From NCBI GenBank assembly GCA_022605405.1, contig JABYQQ010000005.1, positions 434,001 through 498,000 on the forward strand: DNA of 64,000 bases, given 5' to 3'. Both the position numbers and the translations under genes were made by a program. The notes beneath the pieces were generated by a model. The model did not search any database. It saw only the letters and a list, made by a program, of their open reading frames with translations, and was not told the DNA's origin. This document shows positions 37,404 through 47,899 of the stretch, piece by piece (within the stretch, counting starts at the first letter, position 1; each line of letters opens with the position of its first letter). The DNA comes from Earliella scabrosa. Taxonomy: Eukaryota > Basidiomycota > Agaricomycetes > Polyporales > Polyporaceae.

Positions 37404-39127
37404 ATGTCCGACGACTACGATAAGGCGCAAATCATTGCAGACTATGAGAGCTTGTGAGTTCCCAATGCAATGATACTCCTGCTGAACTGACCTTGCACCA
37501 AGCTATTTGCAGGCATACTTTTTCGTCGTGGCCGCAGGTGAGATAACTCCTGGCAATGCGAAGTACTGTGGATATCAATAACCTGTCGCACTTCTCCTAG
37601 GACTTCTCACCTATGAGTACATCATCACGTTCCGCCATGAAGTGAACCTCTTTTGGAAACGGAAACCGACAATGGCTTCGGTACTGTTTGCTATCAACCG
37701 GTACCTGCCTATCATTCCCGTCATGATCAACCTCCCCTATCCCTTGCCGATAAATCTCTCACATACGGTGAGCCCTAGTTCTCAATGCGCATTCTCTGCC
37801 AGTTGATGACAGATTGTGGCTGTTGATTTAAGAGGTATGAGCTGTCCAGAATCTCGGCTTCTTATCGTGGATCTAACGGCCCTAACACAGTTGTGCTGCA
37901 CTGTTGTATTCGGCGGTTATATCAGAATATGTTCAGTACCTACCTTGGGCTGGTAAGCACCATAGTGACGCTGTCTTACCACTGTACGCTAATCGCTCTT
38001 ACGAAGTATTCTCCGGGTTGAGAGTATACGTGCTCTGCTCCGACAGGCCTCGGGTGCGAGTGTCGTTTGCTGTCATGGTCTTCCTCCTTTCCATTGCGCC
38101 TCTAATCATCAACTACGTGAGTGCCGTGAGGACGTCGCATTACTCTGCTACGCTTACCGATTACACAACAGACGAGCCTCGGCTACGCCGTGCTCATAAA
38201 CGATCCCGAGACATGTACCATGTTCTTCGACATTCCAGACATCACCGCGCGCATGTGAGTAACGTCCTGGATTTTTCAGTGTGGTGTGGCTGATTCCTGC
38301 TCTAGATGTATGCATTCCCTTTCCCGCGTAGGGCCAGGCTAACAGGATATTTAGTCAGCATACTCTCTAGAAGCTGTCTCATCATCGCAGACCTCCTTGT
38401 CCTAGCGATCACTTGGTCTGTGACGTACAGAAGTAGCCGAGAACTGAAAGCTCTCGGTCAACGAACATCACTCTCGCACATACTCTTCAGAGACGGTAGG
38501 TACATGACTCCTTCCTAGTCCCAACTCTACTAATGCATCATATGCAGGCGTGATCTACTTCGTGTGAGCTCAGTTCCATCATCTACTGCACTCGTCTTCT
38601 AACAGCTAGACAGAGTCCTCTTGATCACAAACTCTGCACACCTCACATTATCCCTACTCACCGTGAGTTCAACACGGACTGCCACAGTAAGATGAGGCTC
38701 CTTCACTAATGTCTCCGTAGATCACAAGCGATGAGACTACTGGCCAGTCTCCGAGCAGCATTGTCGTCCTGTCGGAACCGTGAGTCTCGTCGTTTGAGCC
38801 CGACGCCCGTGGCACCTGCCATACTGACGTTCCGTTAGTATAACCGCGATCCTCATATCACGATTCCTGATGGACCTCCAAGAGGCCAACAATGGGACGA
38901 GGCACGACGAGTCGTTGTCCGAGGTCGCAAGTCTCGATTTCAACAGGTTCATAGGCTCGCTAGGCTCCTTCCTGCCAGCTCCTGGCGAGACCATGGAACC
39001 TAACGGGGCACACGACGGCGACTTGGACCTTGACATTCAAACAGATCGTTCCAGCGACGAGCATATCGCACGTCCTTCCTCCACTGCGTGTACGTCGGTT
39101 GGATCGGGTCTTTCGCATCATCTATGA
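37404..39127 (+). CDS. DUF6533 seven-TM protein, gene 3
   Basis: Third member of the family with the same exon plan. ATG at 37404 (MSDDYDKAQIIADYES), a small second exon (YLQAYFFVVAA), then the core YEYIITFRHEVNLFWKRK. Following exons give a segment ending YLPWA before an intron, FSGLRVYVLCSD, LLSIAPLIINY, LGYAVLINDPETC, LIIADLLVLAITWSVT and RELKALGQ, then a last exon with AILISRFLMDLQEANN, RFIGSLGSFLPAPG and an acidic tail to 39127. Joined exons appear free of stops. Predicted integral membrane protein of unknown function. The chain is more diverged from genes 1 and 2 than they are from each other by eye. Confidence 0.8.
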
Positions 39128-39275
39128 TGGTTTAGCGGACATATACAGTCCGCTTGCGATTTCCGTTGTATTCTTTGTACGTATAGGGAGGGCATGTATG
39201 CTACGCTACACCTTGATGCGACCACGATACAAGCAAGAGCGAGAAGAAAGAAAGAACGAGAGAGGGGAACAAGCA

Positions 39276-40937
39276 CTACAACCTCCGTTTCTTCGCGCGA
39301 CTTTCCACCAGCTTGTCCAAAATCTTCCTCTTATCGTTCGTAGGGGAATTCGCGTAGGAGCGTGTAGGTCGGCCTGACGACGTCGATGCTCCAGGCGACT
39401 GCGTACTGGGTGCCCCATTACCTTGTGGGGTCGAAGGGTCTGCTGTAGCTTGGCTAGAGCACGAAGCACATGAGGAGAATGTCAAAATAATAACTTCGCT
39501 TTGCTCACGGTGGTGGATCTTCTGGCTCCGGCGAGGCTACCGGTGTGATCACAACGGACCGTCTGCGTAACCGATACTGTGTCTGAGGCGCCGCCTCTAG
39601 CTCAGGCGAAGTCTCGAGAGGGTTTGTAGTGGCGGTCCCGTCGGAGGCAATCGTCCTGACGTCGTGTAAGAGACGCGCCGTCGACTAATAGGTAGAGCAG
39701 TGACACTGACCTGGTGTCGGTCTCTTCTTCCTTGCCAGTGTCCTCTTCCTCCCCGTCATCAATGAACTCCTCTTCGGCCTCCTCCTCGCTCGTATCGTCT
39801 GCCCGAGGCACGTCCATCCGAGCCCACTTCTGCGCCACCTCTAAGAGCGCGTCCCACTGTTCAGACGCGGTCTGCTCGATGACTTCGACGTCGTCTCGTC
39901 TGCACACCTTTCGGCATTGCGGACACCGGATGGAGTCGACTTCGTCGTCGTATACGCAGCCACCCGCCTCCGGTTTTAGTTGCGAGATACATCCCTCGCA
40001 AAACATATGTTGGCAGGGTAAGCTGGACAGGGGTGGGACATTTGGTATGGGCTGGCCATGAAGATGAAATGGAACAGCGCACCTCTTGCATTTCTTGACC
40101 ACGAGGTTCTCCATGCATATAGGGCACTCTTCGTCCTCTCCGAGCGTGTTCGCTTCCATGAGGTCACGGAACTCTTGCAGCAGCTGTGGACCAGTCTCCC
40201 TCCAACCTTCTTGCGATGTATACACCCGGCCAGGCTCACCTTACGCATCTTGTATGCAGCGTCACCGACCTCGAACTCTGCATCTCCGACCAGCTCGTTC
40301 GCCTCCGTCTTGACCTCCCTCATGCGCATCTAGCGTCGCGCCGTGTTGCATGCGCAAGATATCGACTCACACACATGGGAAACTCACCTCATGCAGCTCC
40401 CTCCGACGCTTCTCGTTGGACTGCACTTGCGAACATCCCCATGAGCGATGATGAACCCTGTTGCAAACAGCGACGCACGCACCCTCTCCAACTTCAGCAC
40501 CTGTCTCTTCAGCCGTTGAACTTCAGATCGCGAGGTGGCGACCTCAGCCGCAGCCCTCTTGCCCCTCTTCTGCCGCACGGTGACATCGTCCGCCTCCTGG
40601 ACCCTCTCGAGCTTGCGTTCGAGAGCCTTGACCTTCTTGCGCAAAGCTTCATTCTCGCGCTCGAGGGACTTGGCACCGCCGAAGGCTCGTTTGAGAAGTC
40701 CCTTAGTAATAGTAGTGACAACCGAGCCAAGACGTCGATCATGAGGACACGAGGCTCGTAGAAGTAGAGGCTGACCTGGAGCGTACTCTCTTGGCTGTGC
40801 TCTGCAATATCCGATTCAGCAGGTGGCGAGCCTGCATCGTCATCTGGGGACGACCGGTCTCGTTCTAGAGGCCGTTTACTGGAGGATGCCCGGGAATTGG
40901 CGTTGGGACGAGTGGCAGAACGCGTTACGGGGCTCAT
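39276..40937 (-). CDS. C3HC4 RING-finger protein with coiled coil
   Basis: ATG at 40937 (MSPVTRSATRPNANS). The N-terminal part is disordered and charged, then comes a coiled coil (GLLKRAFGGAKSLERENEAL to KLERVQEADD and RLKRQVLKLERVR), then the RING: CPICMENLVVKKCKSL, PCQHMFCEGCISQL and RCPQC. An intron splits the RING, and removing it restores the usual C-x-H-x2-C spacing. An acidic stretch (SEEEAEEEFIDDGEEEDTG) and a basic tail ending ESRAKKRRL (stop at 39276) follow. Expected role is an E3 ubiquitin ligase, probably nuclear from the basic and acidic tracts. The specific orthologue is not recognised. It is divergent from tRNase Z, with the tRNA-His gene in between. Confidence 0.83.
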
Positions 40938-40990
40938 GGTGAATGAAGTGAGAGGAGGCCATGTCACAAAAATGGATTGGAGTAGCGGCG

Positions 40991-41072
40991 TGTCCCGGGC
41001 AGGAGTCGAGCCTGCGTCTTCACAGAATTGTGTTACCACAATGTGATGATCTAACCACTAATCGACAGGGAC
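40991..41072 (-). tRNA. tRNA-His (GTG) with about 10-base intron
   Basis: The minus strand folds as a cloverleaf. Acceptor stem GTCCCTG (41066-41072) pairs with CCGGGAC (40992-40998) with one mismatch; D arm GAT/ATC with loop TAGTGGTTAG; anticodon stem TCACA/TGTGA; T arm GCAGG/CCTGC with loop CTCGACT; discriminator A at 40991. Box A (TCGATTAGTGG) and box B (GGCTCGACTCC) match the RNA polymerase III internal promoter. The segment between the anticodon-stem halves is 17 bases, i.e. a 7-base loop plus an intron of about 10 bases; anticodon GTG lies at 41037-41039 and can pair with CAC in the intron, the usual pre-tRNA arrangement. A73 agrees with eukaryotic tRNA-His. Confidence 0.88.
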
Positions 41073-41190
41073 CGATTTCAAAGCGCGCGCAAACATGGTT
41101 GAACTGCACAAGCCTATTATGGCGCTTGATATGACGGCCACCCCCACAAGGAGTACGTAGTGTACTCTGCACGCCTCAAGTATCTTCGCA

Positions 41191-42487
41191 ATGAGCACAC
41201 TTTCCTCAGTAAATATCACGATCCTTGGTAGTGCATCCGCACAGCCATCTTCCACAAGAAATCACTCAGCTCTAGCTTTGCGCCTTGACGGAGATGTCTG
41301 GCTTTTTGATTGCGGGGAGGCAACCCAGCACCAGATCCAAAAGAGCTCCGTCAAAATGGGCAAGATCCAGAAGATCTTTATCACCCACACGCACGGTCAG
41401 TGATCCTCGCGTTACGGGCAACTCAGAGTCAGAGGTGTTCATGTTTGTTTAGGCGACCACATCTTTGGGCTCCTCCCCGTCCTCGCGATGCGTCTGAACG
41501 GCGCCGGGGGCACGGTCGACGTCGAGGACCCCCGCGCCATTGGGAGCGTCGCGCACGAAGACACACCAGTCAGTTACCTGAATTATCGGCGCACCCTCGG
41601 GCTGACGCAGCTCGCTCGTTTCTCTGCGCAATTAGCCATTAGAGATCTACGGCCCCCTGGGCACACGGGCATACGTCCGGAACGGGCTCACGTACACGCA
41701 CACGCTCCTTGGGGCGCCGTACGTCGTACACGAGCTGCGCCTCCCGACGGACCCGCTCGACGGCGACCACACCGCGCTGCCGCCGCACCCCATGGAGCGT
41801 CCGGGGCGCAACATCCCCCAATCCGAGGGCGGCGCGTGGCCGGCGATCTTCGACGGTCCGCTCGTCAGCGTGTCCGCCGCGCCGATCCTGCACTCCGTCC
41901 CGTGCGTGGGCTACGTCGTGCAGGAGCATCCGGTCCCGGGCAAGGTCGACCCGAAGAAGTACATCCCGGAGCTGAAGAGGACCAAGACGCCGATGTCGGC
42001 CATGAGTCGCTTGCAGAAGGGCGAGTCCGTCACGCTCGCGGACGGGACGGTCCTCCATGGGCCCGCGCGGAAGCCTGGCCGAAAGATCGTGATTCTGGGC
42101 GACACGTACGACCCGTCTCCCATTGCGGAGCTCGCGCAGGACGCATGTCTGTTAATACACGAGGCGACGAACGCGCATTTGCCTGGCGTGGATCCGGACA
42201 CGAAGGAGGCGGACACGTACGAGACGGTGGAGGCTCGCGCGAAGTCGAGGGGGCACTCGACACCACAGATGGCTGGGGCGTTTGCGAAGAGGATACGGGC
42301 CCGGAAGCTCGTCTTGAACCACTTCTCAGCCAGGTATGCGGGGAACGACGATGTTGACGATGTTGCACGGCGCATCATGGCCGCAATACGACAGCTTGCG
42401 GAGAACACGTACGGAGGCGAGGTCGTGTGCGCGAGAGACTTGATGACATTCGACGTCGGACCGCGGAAGGATGACCTGGAGGGATAG
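41191..42487 (+). CDS. Ribonuclease Z, short form (ELAC1-like)
   Basis: A metallo-beta-lactamase nuclease that cuts the 3' trailer from tRNA precursors. ATG at 41191 ([14 protein letters not shown]). Motifs in order: [17 protein letters not shown] and [29 protein letters not shown] (zinc-binding HxHxDH, split by an intron after the Gly), then [15 protein letters not shown] after a second intron, [18 protein letters not shown] (Asp ligand), [10 protein letters not shown] and [11 protein letters not shown] (His ligand near the C-terminus). Three exons, about 390 residues, matching the short tRNase Z class rather than the long ELAC2/Trz1 form. The metal ligands I looked for are present. A tRNA gene lies 118 bases upstream on the other strand. 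Confidence 0.92.
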
Positions 42488-42531
42488 CAATACAGAGCGT
42501 ATGTGTATGTACAGTGGATGCGGAACCTCGG

Positions 42532-43929
42532 TCAGTCGTCGGGAGGTTCGGAAAGCTCACTGCTCTCGTCACTGGCTTCGCCCTCTTCCAGCTCCTCCTC
42601 TCGCACCTTCTTCTTCACCCGCTGATCCTTTGGATCCTCCCCAATCTCGCCCATCTCGATGTCGTCCTCATCCGGCACGCTCGTCGTCCGCAGTGTGGGC
42701 GTGCCTCGCGCCCCAGGCATCATCGGCGTGTTATTCCTGGACTGCGGCACAAACGTCCTCGCTCCGGGATTAAGGTTCGCCTTCGCAAGCGGAACCTCGT
42801 CCTCGGAATCGTGCCCATCTTCTGCCGCCTTCGAGCTTCCGGTGGGATGCCGCGTGTTCTCATTCTCCTCCCGCAGCTCGCCTGACTCTTCTCGCGTTCG
42901 TACGCTTGATGCACCGTCCATCTCCACATCCTCGTCTGCTGGCTGCGTCTCCGGCGCCGGTGTCGACTCTTCTGCCGCGTCCTGTTTTCCCATGAGCCTC
43001 AGCAGCCCAATGTCGTTGATAACAGCATCCAGGGCAGCCTTCTGCGCCTGTAGGGTGCGGTTCTGGTTCTCGTGCTCGGCCCGAATCGCGGCCATGTCAT
43101 TCTCGAGGGATTGTATCGACCTGAGGGCAAGGTCAGTGTATCGTAGCAGCGCGTCTTACATGATGCAAGCCCACTTCCTGCGAAAACGTCCGATGAAAGG
43201 ATGCGATACCTCGGAAAGAGTCGCATCGCAGCCTCAAGGCCATCGTGTTGAACGGGACGGAGGCCAAGACGGTTGGTTACGAGGACCACACAGGGAAAAG
43301 TTCGTTTCCTCGGGCAGAAGGAAGGGGAGGAACGGGCTTGCTCGCCGTGTACGCAACATGAACACTCACTGTTCGAGTTCTTCCCTGCTCGGTAATGAAT
43401 TGACCTTCTCCGCGATCACATCGTATTCAATCTTTTGCTTCCGCTCGAGCTGCGCCTGCTCGAGGGTCGCCTTGAGCTCCTCAATCTGGTCCTTGAGCCG
43501 GCTGTGTTCGTTCGCTGGTCACACGATCGCCTAAGAACCAAGGTATATGCGGTGCAGGGGTGCGTACCTATTCGTTCTCGTTCCCGCTGGTACTCCTCCA
43601 CCTGCCGCGCCTCCGCCTCACACACCATCAGACTCTTCTTCAGCGAGAGCTGGAAGGAGGCCAGCTCGAGCAGAAAGGCTTCGCGCGCATCGTCGACGGA
43701 CGAGGATGTCAGAGGCGACAAGGGGACGGCGGGGGTGTATGCGACGGATGAGTACGAGTGGAACTTCTTGGTCACACGACGGAGCGCTTTCTCGTCGTTC
43801 GTGATGCGTGTGTGGATAATAGCGTCTGGGGGGGAACATGAAGAGCTGGTGGATTCGAACTGCGAGCAGCGCACCTTCTTGCTGCACCGACAGCGGAGGT
43901 GGGACGTACTCCTTTTCGTCGACATCCAT
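42532..43929 (-). CDS. THO complex subunit 7 (THOC7/Mft1-like)
   Basis: Four exons from the ATG at 43929 (MDVDEKEYVPPPLSVQQE). After a 49-base intron the text continues DAIIHTRITNDEKALRR, the N-terminal signature of THOC7, then VTKKFHSYSS, a helical region (LELASFQLSLKKSLMVCEAE, EYQRERERI) and a long coiled coil (LKDQIEELKATLEQAQLERK, SIQSLENDMAAIRAEHENQN). The C-terminal third is acidic and disordered (VRTREESGELREENEN, DEDDIEMGEIGED, SDESSELSEPPDD). THOC7 is part of the THO/TREX complex that couples transcription to mRNA packaging and export in the nucleus. Its start faces VTC1 across a 344-base shared promoter, and its stop faces that of tRNase Z, 44 bases away. Confidence 0.87.
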
Positions 43930-44273
43930 GTTAGGAGCGTCAGACACAGCGCGTGCCGCGACGTGCGCTACGAAACCCCGGAGAAAGGTCGAGGATGAGA
44001 GCAAAGAGACAAGAGAGAACGCTCGCCCGTCGTCGCGTGTGGCGTGCGCGAAGCGACTGGCTGCCCAAGCGCCCGCCGGTTCGGGTTACGTGAACCACGT
44101 GCCGTTGGAAGCTGGTGTGACGCAAGACGCGTTTCGTGAGCCAGTGACGGCAAGCACGTTCGTGCAGACTCGCCAACTCCGGAGCCATATACCTAGTCCC
44201 GAACGCCTAATATTCCTCCTCCCCTCTCAGGTCCTCTCTTCGCGCCTTATCCACTCCTCATCTTCTTGCCGCC
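43930..44273. promoter_or_regulatory. Shared promoter of THOC7 and VTC1
   Basis: 344 bases separate two divergent start codons. A pyrimidine-rich run (about 44210-44270) precedes VTC1. No clear TATA box is seen on either side. Confidence 0.45.
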
Positions 44274-44887
44274 ATGTCCACCCAGCCCCTCCTCCAACGC
44301 ACCGCTGCCAAACGCATCGCCCTCCCCGTCAAGGTCGAACCCAAGGTCGCGTTCGCCAACGAACGCACCTTCCTCTCATGGCTCCATTTCACCGTCGTGC
44401 TTGGAGGCCTCGCGGTCGGACTTCTCAATTTTGGCGACAAGGTTTGTCTTCCCGTAATTCACCCCAGCAGGACCTCATTCACGTCCTCGCCGTAGGTTGG
44501 GCGAATTAGCGCGGCTATGTTCTCCTTTGTCGGTGAGCAACTTCACATCCACTTGGTCGTGTGACTCTAGCACAGACTCTCATATCATCTATGCCCCCTT
44601 GAAAGCCATGGCCGTCATGGTCTACGCTCTGTACACCTTCCATTGGCGTGCGGCATCCATTCGTCGTGGCGGACGTGGACCGTATGATGACAGGGTCGGC
44701 CCGGTGAGCATCTAGACCTCTCGGAATCTGTACTCTTGCTAACGACAATGTCCCGCAGACAATACTATGTGTTGCACTTATCGGTGAGTAGGCTCAGACC
44801 GTTTCCTCCCTACAGTCTCTCATCCCGTTGACAGTGGCTATCGTTGTCAACTTCGTTCTTCGTTTCAAGTCCGAGCCCACACCATAA
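44274..44887 (+). CDS. VTC1: Vacuolar transporter chaperone subunit 1
   Basis: Four exons give a protein of about 140 residues starting [18 protein letters not shown]. Family landmarks are [19 protein letters not shown] (start of the first membrane helix), [16 protein letters not shown], then [23 protein letters not shown] and a last helix [15 protein letters not shown]. Three membrane segments are expected. Vtc1 is the small subunit of the VTC complex, which makes polyphosphate from ATP and moves it into the vacuole. The conserved Arg-rich turn and the FANERTFL motif required in the family are intact. The third exon is entered at acceptor GCACAG, which keeps the frame; the nearer CTCTAG acceptor would not. 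Confidence 0.93.
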
Positions 44888-45268
44888 GCCACGCCCTTGC
44901 CGTGCTGGAGAATCATTGTCCGTGGACTCAAGCGGATGTTGCTATGCGCAAGAAGCTATGCCCATCATGGAATAAGTGTAGGGGCAGAGGGGAGATTATG
45001 AGGATTGACTTCACAGCACGGACCGCACCTGTCGTTCGCTTGGCCCCTTTACCATACTACCTGCACCTGCTTACCTTTCTGGTTGATCCTCTTCACACTT
45101 GTTCCAGTAGTGTCTCACAATGCCATTTTAGGCGTCTGCGGAACACCATCTTGCCGGTCGGGAGACAGAGCTTGAGCTTGTCGCATACGGAGATGGGTTT
45201 GCTTCGCGGGGAACAGCGTCAAGCATCCGGATAAGAGCAATACAACGGATGTATAACGAGCGCGCGAT
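44888..45268. other. Intergenic between convergent genes
   Basis: 381 bases between the stops of VTC1 and NDUFA8. No gene seen. Confidence 0.5.
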
Positions 45269-46167
45269 CTACTTCTGTACGCCGGTAAAGATGGGGTTCT
45301 TGACCTCATGAATGGGTGTTTTGCCCTCTGGCGTCCCAGGAATGGTCTTCACCAGACCCTATGGAGAAATGAATCAATCAGCCGGTGCAAGGTAGACATC
45401 GATATGTTCACGTACCAGCTTCTCGAACACACACTTGTTCAGTACGCGCTCATCCTTCCGGCAATGGTAGTATTCCTGTTCACACAACGGCGACGCGAAG
45501 GCATTCGATCAGCGTCCTGCGCGACGCGCCTCGCCGACGGCCCAACGAGCGTCGAGCATCGCTGCGCAGCCCGCCGCAACAATTGGGGTACTCACCTGGT
45601 TGTTGTACTCCAAGCAGTTCCAATGTTTCTCGAACTCCGCAAGGCAGTTCTCGCGCAACTTGGTGATCCTGCGGCGGGAAGAGGCGGGAAACACATTGAC
45701 GTAAGTATGTTTCTCAGCAAGCACGGCGGACGGGAGGAGTGACCGATACGTACAGGTCCTGCGCACAGCGCGTCACTCGCCGGCCCTCCTTCAGACAGTG
45801 TGCGGGGTCTCGGTTCTCCGCCTTGCAGAGCATGAAGTCCTCTGTGCGCACATGGCGAAAAGGAAATGCGCGTCAGCTTGCTGTTCTCTTGCCCGTGAAG
45901 TACCGAAGGTGGCAAGTCCATCGAGTTCATCCTCAAAATCCTGATATCCTTCCCCTCCCACTGCTCTCCTGACCCAAGCAATCAAGGCGACAACGCATAT
46001 GAACACGCACCATTGTAGTCTTTGCAGTACGCCCCGAGGAAGAAGGCCGCACTCTTGAGCGGTGCGCTCGTCACGCCGAGCTCCTTGACCTTCGGGACGT
46101 CCGCAGGAAGCGGCGTAGGGTCCTTGTACGGCTGTGAGGACTCGGACGGGTCGAGATATCTGCTCAT
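45269..46167 (-). CDS. NDUFA8: Complex I accessory subunit NDUFA8 (twin CX9C)
   Basis: Four exons encode about 155 residues starting at the ATG at 46167 (MSRYLDPSESSQPYKDP). Four CX9C motifs are visible: in AYCKDYNEDFMLC, HCLKEGRRVTRC, NCLAEFEKHWNC and HCRKDERVLNKC, forming two CHCH folds of the kind oxidised by the Mia40 pathway in the mitochondrial intermembrane space. The order LGVTSAPLKSAAFFLGAYC, then DPAHCLKEGRRVTRC, and the end of the protein (KTPIHEVKNPIF) are those of NDUFA8 (19-kDa / PGIV subunit, fungal 20.8-kDa homologue). Introns fall between the Cys motifs, and each join restores the CX9C spacing. It shares a 203-base promoter with the plus-strand small gene. Confidence 0.9.
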
Positions 46168-46370
46168 GGCGGCGCTGGCGTGGAGGCCGAGTGGGCGAGG
46201 GAGATGAACGACGGTAACCGCCGGAGGACGTGACGGGCACTCTCGTGGGCGCTTCGCACTAGGCGGCAGGATTGGGCGCTTCCACGTGCTTGGTGCACGA
46301 CGCCACAGTCGCGAGACGCGTCTTTTCCTCCACCACCAACGAGGACGAGACAGTGTTTTGCGTTGTGACG

Positions 46371-46994
46371 ATGGTGAGTGCGACCACTCATCTGTTATGA
46401 AGCTGAGCTGATGATTCCTGCGCGATAGCCTCCGAGAGTACAGCCCAAAGTCTTCATCTTGCTGCTCAAGACGCACAAGCTCACTGTTCTCATAACCATC
46501 CCGAGCAACTCGACTGTGAACGACGTGAAAACGGAAGCACTCGAAGCTCTGACGTCCAACGTTATGTCGGCACCTCGCGCACCAGCCGAGGATGCCATGG
46601 ACGAGGACCCATCCGAGTGGGAGGTGCCGAAAGTCACCAGTACGGATGACTTCGAACTCGCAAAGGCTGTCAAGGAGAAGGGCCGCCCTACAGGACGGTA
46701 CGAGAAGTTGGATGGTGGTGCTCAGCTGAAGAATGTAGTGGCGAACTGGGAACCTGTGTTTCTTCAATTCAAAGACCCCAATGGTGAGTGCCCCTTGCTC
46801 GTGGTTATCGACCTCGCCTATATCTCTTTGCATACAATTCATTGTGGTGCATCTCTACTTGCTCGTCCCTGGTGGTGTGTGCGCATGCAGGCGGACTGCT
46901 GCCCGTCAAGGTCTCGATGCCATCCATCTTTGTGGAAGAGGAGGAAGATCCTGCACTCTCCGCCGCACGCAAGGGCAAGCGAAGGGCCGATTAG
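46371..46994 (+). CDS. Small protein with ubiquitin-like N-terminal fold; first exon is only ATG
   Basis: The ATG at 46371-46373 is followed immediately by a GTGAGT donor. The acceptor ending at 46428 leads into PPRVQPKVFILLLKTHK, so exon 1 contributes just the start codon. The N-terminal part, KVFILLLKTHKLTVLIT then PSNSTVNDVKTEALEAL, has the beta-beta-alpha rhythm of a ubiquitin-like fold. An acidic segment (DAMDEDPSEWEVP) and DDFELAKAVKEKGRPTGRYE follow, then a last exon GLLPVKVSMPSIFVEEEED and a basic end KGKRRAD that could be a nuclear signal. About 150 residues. I do not recognise a named family. No other ATG lies in frame before the conserved-looking start, so the split start codon model is preferred. 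Confidence 0.72.
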
Positions 46995-47122
46995 GCGCAA
47001 TCGAAGACCCCGACAACTGTTTCTTGCTACCTCCTACACATTGAAGAGTTGTGCTGTATCATTGATGAAAGTGTATAATAGTCTAGCTGACAAAGTCATG
47101 TCGCGGTCGAACGGCGTGAGGA

Positions 47123-47795
47123 TCATGATGCAGGTGCATCTGCCCATTTCCGCGGTGTAATAGGCAGGAGAGCAGCAGCGACGCGTCGCCCTTCCTCCGC
47201 CAGTAGGTTATACGTCGAACATGCATTTCGCTGGGTTGAGCGTAAGATACCACGTCTTGGACAGGCCATCATGGTGATACTCACTGTATTCATGATGTCG
47301 ACTTGCACTCCGACCTTATTCAGATACTGTCGCAGAGCGGACGGCATCTTCTCCACGCGGTCCCCAGTACCCAGCAATAGAATTTCTGTATCACGCATGA
47401 GTCGACCGGCGACTCTAGCTGGTAGACTTCGGATGTATGGGGTAGGCTCACTGACCGGGTTTTGGCACGACCGTCTCGAAGATCTCGAAGTGCTCCGGCT
47501 TCCACCCATCCCACGTCTTCTCTGGTACGTTCCAAAGAAACACCTTGCCGTCCAGAAATATGCATGCAGAAGGCAGAACGAGTCCGTCGATGAGCTGTAT
47601 GCCGTTTGGCGTGATGGTCTTGACCTGGACCGGGGGCGCCTCTCCTCCTGCTAGAATGTTGTTCAGCCCACCATCGTTTGGCGGGAGCCTCCTCGCGCAA
47701 GACGCGTGAAAAGAGCACAAGTAGACAGCAGGACGCGCAGGTTGTCTGAGTAGAGCGCAAGCAGCTGGGCGGAGGAATTGGGACGTCGACATCAT
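47123..47795 (-). CDS. NDUFAF3: Complex I assembly factor NDUFAF3 (Mth938 domain)
   Basis: Three exons. From the ATG at 47795 (MMSTSQFLRPAACALLR) the N-terminus is Arg/Ala-rich without acidic residues for about 30 positions, as expected of a mitochondrial targeting peptide. The Mth938 fold follows: IQLIDGLVLPSACIFL, KVFLWNVPEKTWDGW, then after an intron EILLLGTGDRVEKMP and LRQYLNKVGVQVDIMNT, and after another intron RNACSTYNLLAEEGRRVAAALLP and a stop at 47123. These blocks are those of NDUFAF3/C3orf60, which helps build the Q-module of complex I in the matrix. Its start is 104 bases from that of SWC4 on the other strand, a tight shared promoter. Confidence 0.9.
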
Positions 47796-47899
47796 CGCGG
47801 GCAGAGACAAAGTCACAAACGCTTTCTGAGCTCCCTCGCCCAGAGAGTCCACCGCGTTGTGGCATGGGCGCCAATACATCTTGACCACCTACCTCGACC

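Noticed and set aside
43841..43870. A GGATTCGAACTGCG motif resembling a tRNA T arm
   Set aside because: It lies in the first intron of THOC7 and no matching acceptor, D or anticodon arms are present.
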